Source: DATCMU01 sp036563245
Lineage (GTDB): Bacteria > Pseudomonadota > Alphaproteobacteria > Rhizobiales > Devosiaceae
NCBI GenBank assembly: GCA_036563245.1
Contig: DATCMU010000053.1
Span: 1-64,000, forward strand
Direction of reading: 5' to 3'
Length of the DNA: 64,000 nt
Positions 16,680 to 25,623 of this stretch are shown here, piece by piece (position 1 is the stretch's first letter; each line of letters opens with the position of its first letter). The position numbers were made by a program, and so were the translations under genes. The notes under the pieces are model-generated. The model was given only the letters and a program-made list of their open reading frames with translations. It searched no databases and was not told the DNA's origin.

Positions 16680-18089
16680 TCAGTGGTCGTGGTCGTGATC
16701 GTGGTGGTGTTCGTGACCGCCGAGGCCGGCCTCGTCCCCGTCGTCCTCAGCCACGAGCCTTGTGAGTTCGGCGGAACTCATCGGCTTGTCGTTGATCGTG
16801 GCGAGTTCGGCGACGAAGTCGACAACCTTGTTTTCGAAGATCGGGGCCCTGAGGCCGGCAAGCGCTTGCGGGTTCTGACGGTAATAGTCGTAAACCTGCT
16901 GCTCCTGTCCCGGGAAACGCCGGACTTCTGCGATCAGCGCCTGCTGGTGCTCCTCGGTCGACACGTCGATCTGATTGGCATTGCCAATCTCGGCCACCAC
17001 GAGCCCGAGCCGGACGCGGCGCTCGGCAATCGTGCGATAGTCCTCGCGGGCCTTTTCCTCGGTCGTGCCTTCGTCCTCGAAGGTGCGGCCATGCTCTTCG
17101 ATCTCGTGCTTGACCTGACGCCAGATGCCCTCGAACTCGCTGTCCACCAGCTGCTCGGGCACATCGAACTTGTGACCCTCATCAAGCGCGTCGAGCACCT
17201 GGCGCTTCACGCGCTGGCGCACCATGCTGTCAAGCGCAGACTGCATCTGCTCGCGCACAGCCCCGCGCAGGGAGTCCACGCTGTCGAGGCCAAGCGACTT
17301 GGCGAACTCGTCGTCGAGCTCCCCGGCCTGAGGGGCATCGATATGCAGGACTTCAACGGCAAACACCGCTTCCTTGCCCGCCAGGTCCGCATTACCGTAA
17401 TCGGCGGGGAAGGTAACTTTCACGTCACGCTTCTCGCCCTTCTTCATGCCGACCAGCTGATCCTCGAAACCGGGGACGAAATCGCCCGACCCGACGACCA
17501 CGTGAGCATGATCCGACGAGCCGCCCTCGAAGGCCTCGCCGTCGATCTTGCCCTCGAAAGTCAGGCCAAGACGATCGCCCTGTTCGACCGTCGCATCGTC
17601 CGGCTTGGCATCATACTGGCGGTTATTGCGGAAAACGCGCTGCAGTTCCTTCTCGACTTCGTCCTCGTCCACTTCGACGACCGGCTTGTCGATGGAGATC
17701 GACTTGAAGTCCATCAGCTCGACCGAGGGAAGGATCTCGTAGCTAACCTCGAAATCGAGATCAGCCTTGCCTTCCAGAACCTCATTGATCTTGTCCTGGT
17801 CTTCGGGCAGGTCGATCTTGGGCTGTACGGCGGCACGTTCCTTGCGCGACTCGATGGTCTCCTGGACGCCAGTATTGATCGCGTCCTGCAGCACCTCCGA
17901 CATGGCGGAACGGCCATACATCTTCTTGAGATGCGCGACCGGCACCTTGCCAGGACGGAAGCCCTTCAGGGTGGCCTTGCCCTTGATCTCTTCGAGCTTG
18001 GCATCCAGCCGTGACACGAGGTCCCCGGCCGGGATGGTCACTGCCAATTTGCGCTTGAGCCCCTCGTTAAGGGTTTCTGTCACCTGCAT
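16680..18089 (-). CDS. tig: Trigger factor with C-terminal histidine-rich tail
   Basis: Ribosome-associated chaperone and peptidyl-prolyl isomerase that meets nascent chains. The N-terminal ribosome-binding domain carries GFRPGKVPVAHLKKMYG, where the signature loop GFRxGxxP docks on L23. The FKBP-type PPIase domain spans roughly 155-245 and the helical C-terminal arms follow. At 469 residues it is slightly long because it ends in GLGGHEHHHDHDHDH, seven His alternating with acidic residues, a likely metal-binding tail. It has its own terminator. In many bacteria tig directly precedes clpP; here 3.9 kb intervene. Confidence 0.97.
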   Translation of the reverse strand: MQVTETLNEGLKRKLAVTIPAGDLVSRLDAKLEEIKGKATLKGFRPGKVPVAHLKKMYGRSAMSEVLQDAINTGVQETIESRKERAAVQPKIDLPEDQDKINEVLEGKADLDFEVSYEILPSVELMDFKSISIDKPVVEVDEDEVEKELQRVFRNNRQYDAKPDDATVEQGDRLGLTFEGKIDGEAFEGGSSDHAHVVVGSGDFVPGFEDQLVGMKKGEKRDVKVTFPADYGNADLAGKEAVFAVEVLHIDAPQAGELDDEFAKSLGLDSVDSLRGAVREQMQSALDSMVRQRVKRQVLDALDEGHKFDVPEQLVDSEFEGIWRQVKHEIEEHGRTFEDEGTTEEKAREDYRTIAERRVRLGLVVAEIGNANQIDVSTEEHQQALIAEVRRFPGQEQQVYDYYRQNPQALAGLRAPIFENKVVDFVAELATINDKPMSSAELTRLVAEDDGDEAGLGGHEHHHDHDHDH

Positions 18090-18149
18090 GCGGTCATATC
18101 CCGTTCAAAACCGAAAGTTGCCGACGGCCCCTTGCGCTTTGCGCCTGCC

Positions 18150-18234
<85 letters not shown>

Positions 18235-18591
18235 AAAACTCAGCCCGGAGCCCGAGTTCGCGCCGGTCTATCGCAAGTTGCACTGCCAGTCAAAGCCTGT
18301 TTGGCGGCCCAAAGTGCGGTAACCGATCCCCGCCGCCGTTCAAATGGGCGATCCTTGAGCACCCGCCGGCCACGCGTGGCCGCCGCTGCAAATACCTGCC
18401 TATACATTAGGCGCGTTGCCCACATTTTGTGCGCTTGTCCCCGCGCCATGCTCGGGGCAAGGCCCCTTCGCAATTCAACTCGCCACAAAACCGTGGGCGA
18501 AGCCGGTATCGACCGCACTTGGCACACGAAATGCATGTGTGGGGGCAACCGAGGCAATCAGCACCCGCGAGGGAAGCAAAGGAGCCGCTGC
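18235..18591. other. Intergenic region upstream of glnB
   Basis: 357 bases between tRNA-Leu and glnB. Apart from the sigma-54 site described separately I see no gene. I looked for paired NtrC-type GCAC...GTGC sites at normal spacing and did not find a convincing one. Confidence 0.5.
18519..18536 (+). promoter_or_regulatory. Sigma-54 (RpoN) promoter of glnB-glnA
   Basis: TTGGCACACGAAATGCAT contains a perfect -24 element TGGCAC. The GG at 18521-18522 and GC at 18533-18534 are exactly 10 bases apart, the invariant RpoN spacing. The -12 element reads ATGC instead of TTGC. Predicted transcription start is about 18546, 46 bases before the glnB ATG. Nitrogen-regulated glnBA transcription via NtrC is established in other alphaproteobacteria. 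Confidence 0.75.
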
Positions 18592-18930
18592 ATGAAAAAG
18601 ATCGAGGCCATCGTCAAGCCATTCAAGCTCGATGAAGTCAAGGAAGCACTGCAGGAAGTGGGCCTGCAAGGCATCACAGTAACCGAAGCCAAGGGGTTCG
18701 GTCGCCAGAAGGGCCATACCGAGCTTTATCGCGGCGCCGAATATGTCGTCGACTTTCTGCCCAAGGTGAAGGTCGAAGTTGTCTGCCCCGACGACCTCGC
18801 CGAAAAGGCGATCGACGCAATCCGCAATGCGGCGCAAACCGGTCGTATCGGCGATGGCAAGATCTTCGTCTACACCGTCGAGCAAGCCATCCGCATCCGG
18901 ACCGGCGAAACCGGTGACGACGCCCTCTAG
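18592..18930 (+). CDS. glnB: Nitrogen regulatory protein P-II
   Basis: Trimeric signal protein that senses 2-oxoglutarate, ATP/ADP and (through uridylylation) glutamine, and controls NtrB and GlnE. The 112 residues match the family exactly. The T loop is intact with the uridylylated Tyr51 (YRGAEYVVDF), and the signatures KIEAIVKPFKLDEVKEAL and GRIGDGKIFV are present. The ATG at 18592 has AAGGAG upstream; a longer open frame upstream has no coding character. glnA follows after 77 bases in the same direction, the classic alphaproteobacterial glnBA operon. Confidence 0.97.
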   Translation: MKKIEAIVKPFKLDEVKEALQEVGLQGITVTEAKGFGRQKGHTELYRGAEYVVDFLPKVKVEVVCPDDLAEKAIDAIRNAAQTGRIGDGKIFVYTVEQAIRIRTGETGDDAL

Positions 18931-19007
18931 GATTTCGCGCGACGCATGAACTACGCGCCGGAAACCTCTAAAATCATTCTCGAACTATCAAGCCTGAGGA
19001 TCAGAAC

Positions 19008-20417
19008 ATGAGTTCAGCGAACGACATCCTGAAGAAGATCAAGGATGAAAACATCAAATATGTCGATCTGCGCTTCACCGACCCGCGCGGCAAGCTGCAG
19101 CACCTCACCATGGACCAGACCGCCATCGAAGAGGAGACCTTCGAGGAAGGCGTGATGTTCGACGGTTCCTCGATCGCCGGATGGAAGGCAATCAACGAAT
19201 CCGACATGGTGCTGATGCCCGATCCGGCATCCGCCTATGTGGATCCGTTCTTCGGCCAGTCGACCCTTGCGATCAACTGCGACATTCTCGAGCCGATGAC
19301 CTATCAGCCGTACAACCGCGATCCGCGGACCACGGCGAAGAAGGCCGAGAAATACGTCAAGGAAACCGGGATCGGCGACAGCGTCTATTTCGGCCCCGAG
19401 CCCGAGTTCTTCATCTTCGACGACGTCAAGTACGCCGCGACGCCCTACAATACCGGCTTCAAGGTCGACCATTTCGAGCTTGGCACCAATTCCGACGCAG
19501 ACTATGAGGCCGGCAATTCCGGCTATCATATCGGCCTCAAGAAGGGCTATTTCCCGGTGCCTCCGCTCGACAGCGCGCAGGATATTCGCGGCGAGATGCT
19601 GGCGACCATGGGCGAGATGGGCGTGATCGTGGAAAAGCACCACCACGAGGTGGCCTCCGCGCAGCACGAACTGGGCATCAAGTTCCAGCCGATCATCCAG
19701 TCGGCCGACTCCGTACAGGTCTACAAGTACGTCGTGCAGCAGGTTGCCAATGCCTACGGCAAGACGGCGACCTTCATGCCCAAGCCCGTTTATGGTGACA
19801 ACGGTTCGGGCATGCATTGCCACCAGTCGATCTGGAAGGACGGCAAGCCCCTGTTCGCGGGCGACCAGTATGCCGGCCTGTCAATGGAATGCCTCTACTA
19901 TATCGGCGGGGTGATCAAGCACGCCAAGGCGATCAATGCCTTCACCAACCCTTCGACCAATTCCTACAAGCGCCTGGTTCCCGGATTCGAGGCGCCGGTC
20001 CTGCTCGCCTACTCGGCTCGCAACCGGTCGGCTTCCTGCCGCATTCCATTCGGCCAGTCCCCGAAGGCCAAGCGCGTCGAGGTTCGGTTCCCCGATCCGC
20101 TCGCCAACCCGTACCTCGCCTTCACCGCGCTGCTGATGGCTGGTCTTGATGGCATCAAGAACAAGATCCACCCCGGCGACCCGATGGACAAGGATCTGTA
20201 CGACCTGCCCGCCGACGAGCTGAAGCAGATCCCGACCGTTTCCGCCTCGCTGCGCGAAGCCCTGGAAAACCTCGATGCGGACCGCGAGTTCCTCAAGGCC
20301 GGCGGCGTGATGGACGACGACCAGATCGACTCCTACATCGATCTGAAGATGGAAGAGGTGATCCGCTTCGAGCACACTCCGCACCCGGTCGAATACGACA
20401 TGTACTATTCGGCCTGA
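19008..20417 (+). CDS. glnA: Glutamine synthetase type I
   Basis: Dodecameric enzyme that makes glutamine from glutamate and ammonia, the main nitrogen-assimilation step. At 469 residues it is the GSI-beta form. Tyr398 in KDLYDLPADEL is the adenylylation site used by GlnE. MFDGSSIAGWKAINESDM, the NGSGMHCHQSIWKDG substrate region and RIPFGQSPKAKRVEVRFPDP are all in place. It is the second gene of the glnBA operon and ends at a strong terminator. Confidence 0.98.
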   Translation: MSSANDILKKIKDENIKYVDLRFTDPRGKLQHLTMDQTAIEEETFEEGVMFDGSSIAGWKAINESDMVLMPDPASAYVDPFFGQSTLAINCDILEPMTYQPYNRDPRTTAKKAEKYVKETGIGDSVYFGPEPEFFIFDDVKYAATPYNTGFKVDHFELGTNSDADYEAGNSGYHIGLKKGYFPVPPLDSAQDIRGEMLATMGEMGVIVEKHHHEVASAQHELGIKFQPIIQSADSVQVYKYVVQQVANAYGKTATFMPKPVYGDNGSGMHCHQSIWKDGKPLFAGDQYAGLSMECLYYIGGVIKHAKAINAFTNPSTNSYKRLVPGFEAPVLLAYSARNRSASCRIPFGQSPKAKRVEVRFPDPLANPYLAFTALLMAGLDGIKNKIHPGDPMDKDLYDLPADELKQIPTVSASLREALENLDADREFLKAGGVMDDDQIDSYIDLKMEEVIRFEHTPHPVEYDMYYSA

Positions 20418-20440
20418 CCGAAAGCGGGCATGCGCCAGTC

Positions 20441-20471
20441 AAGGGCCCCCGTTGCGGGGCCCTTTTCTTTT
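20441..20471 (+). terminator. Rho-independent terminator of glnBA
   Basis: Stem AAGGGCCC / GGGCCCTT with a short loop followed by TTCTTTT on the plus strand, 24 bases after the glnA stop codon. Confidence 0.88.
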
Positions 20472-20537
20472 GCGCCTTGCGAGCCAATACCGGTATCGTA
20501 ACCTCGGCACGCTTGGCCTGGAGGGCTTACTCGATCC

Positions 20538-20873
20538 ATGACACGCGAAATCGTGAATGCACACGCGGCGTCCCTGCCCGGCGCCGAGGTATCCGATCCG
20601 TGGGGTGGCGGACACGACGCGTGGAAGGTTGGCGGCAAGATGTTCGCCCTGATCGGAACCCGCGATTTGGGTGTGTGCGTGAAGTGCCGCGACATCGAGA
20701 GCGCCAGCCTGCTGATCGAGTTGGGGGGGGCTGAACGCGCACCCTATCTGCACCGCAGCTGGGTACTCCTTCCCTGGGGCACGAGCGACGATGAGCTCCG
20801 CGATCGTGTCGCGGAGTCCTACCGCATCATATGCAGCAAACTGCCCAGGAAGATTCGGGAAGATCTGGGCTAG
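20538..20873 (+). CDS. MmcQ/YjbR family protein
   Basis: 111-residue single-domain protein. It has the family pattern of an N-terminal helix, DPWGGGHDAWKVGGKMFALIG (the CyaY-like fold core with conserved W and K), a central acidic strand and the C-terminal SWVLLPWGTSDDELRDRVAESY. Members bind DNA or act as small cytosolic proteins of unclear role; the function is not established. It follows the glnBA terminator, so it has its own transcription unit. Confidence 0.85.
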   Translation: MTREIVNAHAASLPGAEVSDPWGGGHDAWKVGGKMFALIGTRDLGVCVKCRDIESASLLIELGGAERAPYLHRSWVLLPWGTSDDELRDRVAESYRIICSKLPRKIREDLG

Positions 20874-20910
20874 CATCGCCCCGGACGGAGATGGGCCGTA
20901 CCCTGAGACT

Positions 20911-21081
20911 TCAAGAGAAGTAGAACATTGCGCCCACAAGCATGACCACGCCGGCGCGCTGGGCGCGAAGATGGGCAAGCCGGTACGCGAAACTCTTCAA
21001 TCCGGCTTGCAACCATCCAAATGCACCAGAGCCAGATGGCGTCGCGGGCAACGCTAGACCCCGCGATTTCGAGCCCTGCAT
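20911..21081 (-). CDS. Small hypothetical protein, 56 residues
   Basis: ORF from ATG at 21081 to TGA at 20911 on the minus strand. GGAG lies seven bases upstream of the ATG. The predicted product is basic in its first half and ends in a short hydrophobic stretch (AGVVMLVGAMFYFS), so it may be a small membrane-associated protein. I do not recognise a family. It fills an otherwise gene-free stretch and lies downstream of the terminator at 21172-21196, so it would need its own promoter, which I could not identify. Real but unproven. Confidence 0.42.
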   Translation of the reverse strand: MQGSKSRGLALPATPSGSGAFGWLQAGLKSFAYRLAHLRAQRAGVVMLVGAMFYFS

Positions 21082-21171
21082 ACGGCTACTCCAAACTCAT
21101 GACCGTATAGACAAACTTATAGCCTCGGCGGTTTAAGAAAGTGCTGACGAAAGGCAAACGAGAGGTAAACG

Positions 21172-21196
21172 AAACCCGGCCGCGAGGGCCGGGTTT
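21172..21196 (-). terminator. Rho-independent terminator of the secreted protein gene
   Basis: Perfect 10-bp stem AAACCCGGCC / GGCCGGGTTT with a 5-base loop. On the minus strand it is followed by TTTCGTTT. It lies 31 bases after the stop codon of the gene at 21227-21622. Confidence 0.85.
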
Positions 21197-21226
21197 GCAG
21201 GCGCTGTCATCGAGATGCGCGTGGGG

Positions 21227-21622
21227 CTACCGCCAGGCGCGGTGCAGGCGCGCGACGCGAGCGATATTGCCGTTGCAACGGTTCACGGTGAGCCGATAGA
21301 CCCAGCCGTGCTTCACGGCCCTGACGGTGACGAAACGGGGCAATTCCCGGATGATCGAGACGTTCCTGTAGCCGTCGCGGCGCACTTCGCGGAAGATCTG
21401 ACGATCGGTAAGGCAACGGTTCCAGCGATCGTGGCGGTCCCACCGATAGTCATTGTAGCCGTCCGAGTAGATGGAAAAGGACGAGCCGCCCGATCCGAAG
21501 CTGAAGCTGAAGGACGGGCCATCGTAGGCCTGGGCCGGCATGGCGGCGATGGCACTGGTGCCCAGGACGGCGGCGGCGATGGCTGCGCGGGCGGTCTTGC
21601 GGGCAAAGGACAGGTTGATCAT
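21227..21622 (-). CDS. Secreted hypothetical protein (PepSY/antifreeze-like annotation group)
   Basis: 131 residues from the ATG at 21622, which has AAGGAG nine bases upstream. Signal peptide with hydrophobic 11-29 and cleavage near AMPAQA. The mature chain starts with an aromatic Ser/Gly-rich stretch (FSFSFGSGGSSFSIYS), then an Asp/Arg-rich linker, and ends with LTDRQIFREVRRDGYRNV and a strand-rich module with RAVKHGWVYRLTVNRCNG. This module recurs in small periplasmic proteins of rhizobia and sphingomonads. Function unknown. It is transcribed alone and has its own terminator. Confidence 0.75.
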   Translation of the reverse strand: MINLSFARKTARAAIAAAVLGTSAIAAMPAQAYDGPSFSFSFGSGGSSFSIYSDGYNDYRWDRHDRWNRCLTDRQIFREVRRDGYRNVSIIRELPRFVTVRAVKHGWVYRLTVNRCNGNIARVARLHRAWR

Positions 21623-21831
21623 TGCGGTTCTCCTTCGAAATTCTGTTGCATCGCTGCGTTGCGAGCATGGGGAGAACCTAGGACCCTGCATTTGAACGCG
21701 TTCGGAACCTCGCGTTCAGTTTCGGTTCATAGTCGGGGCACAGGCTCACCTGCCATTACGGCCTGCACCTGCGCATGAGTTATGCTAATGCAGCCACACG
21801 GTCGATTCGGGCCAGCCCAACCGGAGTATCC

Positions 21832-23862
21832 ATGGCGCACAGCGACGATCTGTTTTCAGCCGCCCCCCCAGCCCCGCCCCGCCCGCGGGAGACCGAACGC
21901 GCGAGTGCGCAGAAGCCGGCAGCGGCGCCTGCGGCGGCTGGTTCGTCCTATTCGGCGGCTGATATCGAGGTCCTTGAAGGGCTGGAGCCGGTACGCCGGC
22001 GGCCCGGCATGTATATTGGCGGCACCGACGCGGCGGCGCTGCACCACCTGTTCGCCGAAGTCATAGACAACTGCATGGACGAGGCCATTGCCGGCCACGC
22101 CAACCGTATCGAGGTGCATTTCAGCGAGTCAGGGCATCTCAGCGTGACCGACAACGGGCGAGGCATCCCCGTGGATCCTCACCCCAAGTTCCCCAAGGTC
22201 TCGGCGCTCGAAGTCATCATGACGACCCTGCACGCCGGCGGCAAGTTCGACTCCAAGGCCTATGAGACCTCTGGCGGTCTGCACGGCGTGGGCATTTCCG
22301 TCGTGAATGCGCTGTCGGACGAGTTGCTTGTGGAAGTCGCGCGCGAGCAGCGTCTCTACAGACAGTCGTTTTCGCGGGGCAAGCCGGTGACCGGCCTGGA
22401 GGACGCCGGCCGCGTGCAAAACCGGCGTGGCACGACCATCACCTTCCATCCCGACCCTGAGATATTCGGTCCGCGCGCGGCATTTTCGGCAGCCCGTCTG
22501 TTCAAGATGACGCGGGCGAAGGCCTATCTGTTCGGCGGCGTCGAAATCCGCTGGTCCTGCGACGAGAGCCTTGCCACAGACGAGGTTCCGGCCAGGGCGA
22601 CTTTTCACTATCCCGGCGGGCTCAAGGACTTCATGGCCGACCGGATCGCGGGCGAGACCCGGATTGTGGATGACGTGTTTGCTGGGCAGAGCGGCCGGCC
22701 CGGATCGCATGGCGCATGCGAATGGGCGATCGCCTGGTATGTCGGCGAGAGCTTCACCCTCTCCTACTGCAACACCGTGCCCACCCAGGACGGAGGCACG
22801 CATGAGCAGGGGCTGAGGCTGGCACTTCTTCGTGGCCTCAAGTCCTATGGCGAACTGACCGGGAACAAGCGGGCAAGCCTCTTGACCGCCGAAGATGTGC
22901 TGGCGCATTGCGGGGCGATGCTGTCGGTCTTCATCCGCGAACCAGAATTCGTCGGCCAGACCAAGGACAAGCTTTCGTCGGGCGAAGCGACCCGGATCGT
23001 GGACACCGCCCTGCGCGATGCTTTCGATCACTGGCTTGCGGCCTCGCCGCAGCAGGCGACCCGGTTGCTGGACTGGGCGATCGAGCGCGCCGAGGAGCGC
23101 GTAAGACGACGCAAGCAGAAAGAGATAGACCGGCAAAGCGCAACCCGGCGGCTTCGTCTTCCGGGCAAGCTGGCGGACTGCACGCAAGGGGCGGCGCAAG
23201 GGGCCGAGTTGTTCATCGTGGAAGGCGATTCCGCTGGCGGCAGCGCCAAGCAGGCCCGCAGCCGGGCCTCGCAAGCGGTTTTGCCGCTCAGGGGCAAGGT
23301 GCTGAACGTAGCGGGCGCGAGCCGAGACAAGCTCGCCGCCAACCAGCAGATTGGCGACATCGTGCAGGCGCTTGGCGCCGGCACGCGAGACCGGTACAGG
23401 GAAGACGACCTGCGCTACGACAAGATCATCATCATGACCGACGCCGATGTCGACGGCGCCCACATTGCTTCGCTCCTGATCACGTTCTTCTTTCAGGAGA
23501 TGCCGCAATTGATCGATCACGGCCATCTCTACCTGGCGGTGCCGCCGCTCTACCGGATCACCCAGGGTGCGAAAACACTCTACGCGCGTGACGATGCCCA
23601 CAAGGATGAAATCCTGGAGACCGAATTTTCCGGGCGCGGCAAGATCGACATCACCCGCTTCAAGGGCCTGGGTGAAATGCCGGCACAGCACCTCAAGGAA
23701 ACCACCATGGACCCCAAGTCGCGTGTGCTGCTGCAGGTGCGCGTGCTGGGCGATCGCGTCGAGACGCGGGACTCGGTGGATCGGCTCATGGGGAACAGGC
23801 CGGAAGCACGGTTCGACTTCATCCAGGAAAACGCGGCCTTCGTGACCGACCTCGATATCTGA
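21832..23862 (+). CDS. parE: DNA topoisomerase IV subunit B
   Basis: ATPase subunit of topoisomerase IV, which decatenates replicated chromosomes with ParC. Start chosen at the ATG at 21832 (676 residues), with GGAG five bases upstream; the in-frame ATG at 21775 lacks one. GHKL ATPase domain with RRRPGMYIGG, EVIDNCMDEA and GGLHGVGISVVNALS; QTKDKL supplies the gamma-phosphate Lys. The Toprim domain has VEGDSAGGSAKQARSR and MTDADVDGAHI. PLRGKVLNVAGAS without the extra GyrB insert supports ParE over GyrB. A Pro/Ala-rich N-terminal extension of about 45 residues precedes the ATPase domain. Confidence 0.95.
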   Translation: MAHSDDLFSAAPPAPPRPRETERASAQKPAAAPAAAGSSYSAADIEVLEGLEPVRRRPGMYIGGTDAAALHHLFAEVIDNCMDEAIAGHANRIEVHFSESGHLSVTDNGRGIPVDPHPKFPKVSALEVIMTTLHAGGKFDSKAYETSGGLHGVGISVVNALSDELLVEVAREQRLYRQSFSRGKPVTGLEDAGRVQNRRGTTITFHPDPEIFGPRAAFSAARLFKMTRAKAYLFGGVEIRWSCDESLATDEVPARATFHYPGGLKDFMADRIAGETRIVDDVFAGQSGRPGSHGACEWAIAWYVGESFTLSYCNTVPTQDGGTHEQGLRLALLRGLKSYGELTGNKRASLLTAEDVLAHCGAMLSVFIREPEFVGQTKDKLSSGEATRIVDTALRDAFDHWLAASPQQATRLLDWAIERAEERVRRRKQKEIDRQSATRRLRLPGKLADCTQGAAQGAELFIVEGDSAGGSAKQARSRASQAVLPLRGKVLNVAGASRDKLAANQQIGDIVQALGAGTRDRYREDDLRYDKIIIMTDADVDGAHIASLLITFFFQEMPQLIDHGHLYLAVPPLYRITQGAKTLYARDDAHKDEILETEFSGRGKIDITRFKGLGEMPAQHLKETTMDPKSRVLLQVRVLGDRVETRDSVDRLMGNRPEARFDFIQENAAFVTDLDI

Positions 23863-23948
23863 CCGAGCACCGTGTGAGTGCCCGGGACAATCAATGCAAT
23901 GCGCTGTCCTTGCCATCCGGACTTTGCGGACTTAATACGGATTGCGCG

Positions 23949-23976
23949 TTGACTTGACAGCTTCATGAGTTATCGT
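23949..23976 (+). promoter_or_regulatory. Candidate promoter of the DEAD-box helicase gene
   Basis: TTGACT at 23949-23954, 16 bases, TATCGT at 23971-23976. An overlapping TTGACA at 23954-23959 has no good -10 partner. Located 56-83 bases upstream of the helicase frame. Confidence 0.35.
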
Positions 23977-24031
23977 CGCGCGCGTCTCAGGCCACTCACG
24001 ACGCTATTGCGGATGAATTCCGCTGCCACGG

Positions 24032-25489
24032 GTGCACCAAACTTACGAGTGGACATTCAATTTGACGGACGACTTCACAGGACTTGGTCTCAGCGACAAG
24101 GTCATTCAGGCCGTAGCCGATGCCGGCTACACCAAGCCAACCGACATCCAGGCCAAGGCGATACCGCCGGTGCTTGAACGCCGCGACGTGATCGGCATCG
24201 CGCAAACCGGCACGGGCAAGACCGCCTCCTTCGTGTTGCCCATGCTCACGCTGCTCGAAAAGGGCCGGGCAAGGGCCCGCATGCCGCGCACCCTCATTCT
24301 GGAGCCGACGCGCGAGCTTGCGGCCCAGGTGCATGAGAATTTCGAGAAATACGGCAAGAACCACAAGTTGACGGTGGCGCTGCTCATCGGAGGCGTCTCG
24401 TTCGACGAACAGAACAAGAAGCTCGACCGTGGCGCCGATGTTCTCATTGCCACGCCGGGACGCCTGCTCGACCATTTCGAGCGCGGAAAACTGCTGATGA
24501 CCGGGGTGGAAATCCTGGTGATCGATGAGGCCGACCGCATGCTGGATATGGGGTTCATTCCCGATATCGAGCGGATTTGCGGCCTTCTGCCGCCGCGCCG
24601 CCAGACATTGTTCTTCTCTGCCACGATGCCACCCGAAGTCCGCAAGCTGACCGGGCGCTTCCTGCGCGATCCCGTGCAACTGGAAGTCGCACGCCAGGCC
24701 AGCACGGCGGATACGATTGTCCAAAGACTGTTGCGGTGCTCTGGCAAGCCGGCGGAAAAACGCGCCGCGCTTCGGGAACAGATCCGCGAAGCCAAGGATC
24801 TCGCCAATGCCATCGTGTTCTGCAACCGCAAGCGGGACGTCGCAACGCTTTACCGCTCTCTGACCCGCCATGGGTTCAACGCCGGCGAACTGCACGGCGA
24901 CATGGACCAAAAGAGCCGCATGGAAACACTCGACAAGTTCAAGACCGGCAAGATCACCCTACTGGTGGCCAGCGACGTGGCCGCGCGCGGACTCGATATT
25001 CCCGCAGTGAGCCATGTCTTCAACTTCGATGTCCCGTCCCACGCGGAGGACTATGTCCATCGCATCGGCAGGACCGGACGCGCCGGACGCTCCGGCGCCT
25101 CAATCACGCTGGTCACGCCGGCCGACAGCAAGCATCTCGACGCGATCCTGAAGTTGATCCGCAAGGACGTGGAGTGGATCGACTTGGGTGCGACGCCCGA
25201 AAGCGAGAGTGAGCAAAAGAGCAAGCCGGAAAGCGCACCAGATGCAGGCGAAGGCCGCAAGCGCCCATCCAGAAGATCTGGCGCGAAGGCGAAACCTGCA
25301 GGCGACGCGGCCCCCAACAGGCCACAGGCGGACGGCAAGAGGGCGGCGAAAAAGCCTCCAGAGCGCGTTCGCGAGGCGCCGTCAAAAGGCAGGCGGAACG
25401 AAGAACCGGTTGAGGACGCAAGTACTCCTTTCGGGAGCGACGGACATGTGCCAGCGTTTCTCTTGCGTCCCGCTCCAAGGTCAAGTTAA
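24032..25489 (+). CDS. DEAD-box ATP-dependent RNA helicase (RhlE-like)
   Basis: RNA helicase for ribosome assembly or mRNA turnover. All motifs are present: Q motif (GLGLSDKVIQAV...PTDIQAKAIPPVL), Walker A AQTGTGKT, PTRELAAQV, DEAD box VIDEADRMLDMGF, SAT, and HRIGRTGRAGR. From about residue 385 it has a basic Lys/Arg/Pro/Glu tail typical of RhlE-type proteins, which binds RNA. The start is uncertain: the frame opens at GTG 24032, but residues resembling a family start (TDDFTGLGLSD) begin at TTG 24062, and neither has a strong ribosome binding site. It is followed after 134 bases by a GGDEF gene. Confidence 0.93.
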   Translation: MHQTYEWTFNLTDDFTGLGLSDKVIQAVADAGYTKPTDIQAKAIPPVLERRDVIGIAQTGTGKTASFVLPMLTLLEKGRARARMPRTLILEPTRELAAQVHENFEKYGKNHKLTVALLIGGVSFDEQNKKLDRGADVLIATPGRLLDHFERGKLLMTGVEILVIDEADRMLDMGFIPDIERICGLLPPRRQTLFFSATMPPEVRKLTGRFLRDPVQLEVARQASTADTIVQRLLRCSGKPAEKRAALREQIREAKDLANAIVFCNRKRDVATLYRSLTRHGFNAGELHGDMDQKSRMETLDKFKTGKITLLVASDVAARGLDIPAVSHVFNFDVPSHAEDYVHRIGRTGRAGRSGASITLVTPADSKHLDAILKLIRKDVEWIDLGATPESESEQKSKPESAPDAGEGRKRPSRRSGAKAKPAGDAAPNRPQADGKRAAKKPPERVREAPSKGRRNEEPVEDASTPFGSDGHVPAFLLRPAPRSS

Positions 25490-25623
25490 ACCGACCGCCG
25501 GTTTTCCACTCGATTTCCACACTTGCGGGTTATTGTCTATTGACCGGACATTAACCGTTGCTAGACCAGATTTCCGTTGATTACTGCCAGTACGTCCCAA
25601 GCGTGGCAGTCGGGGGGTCAAGT

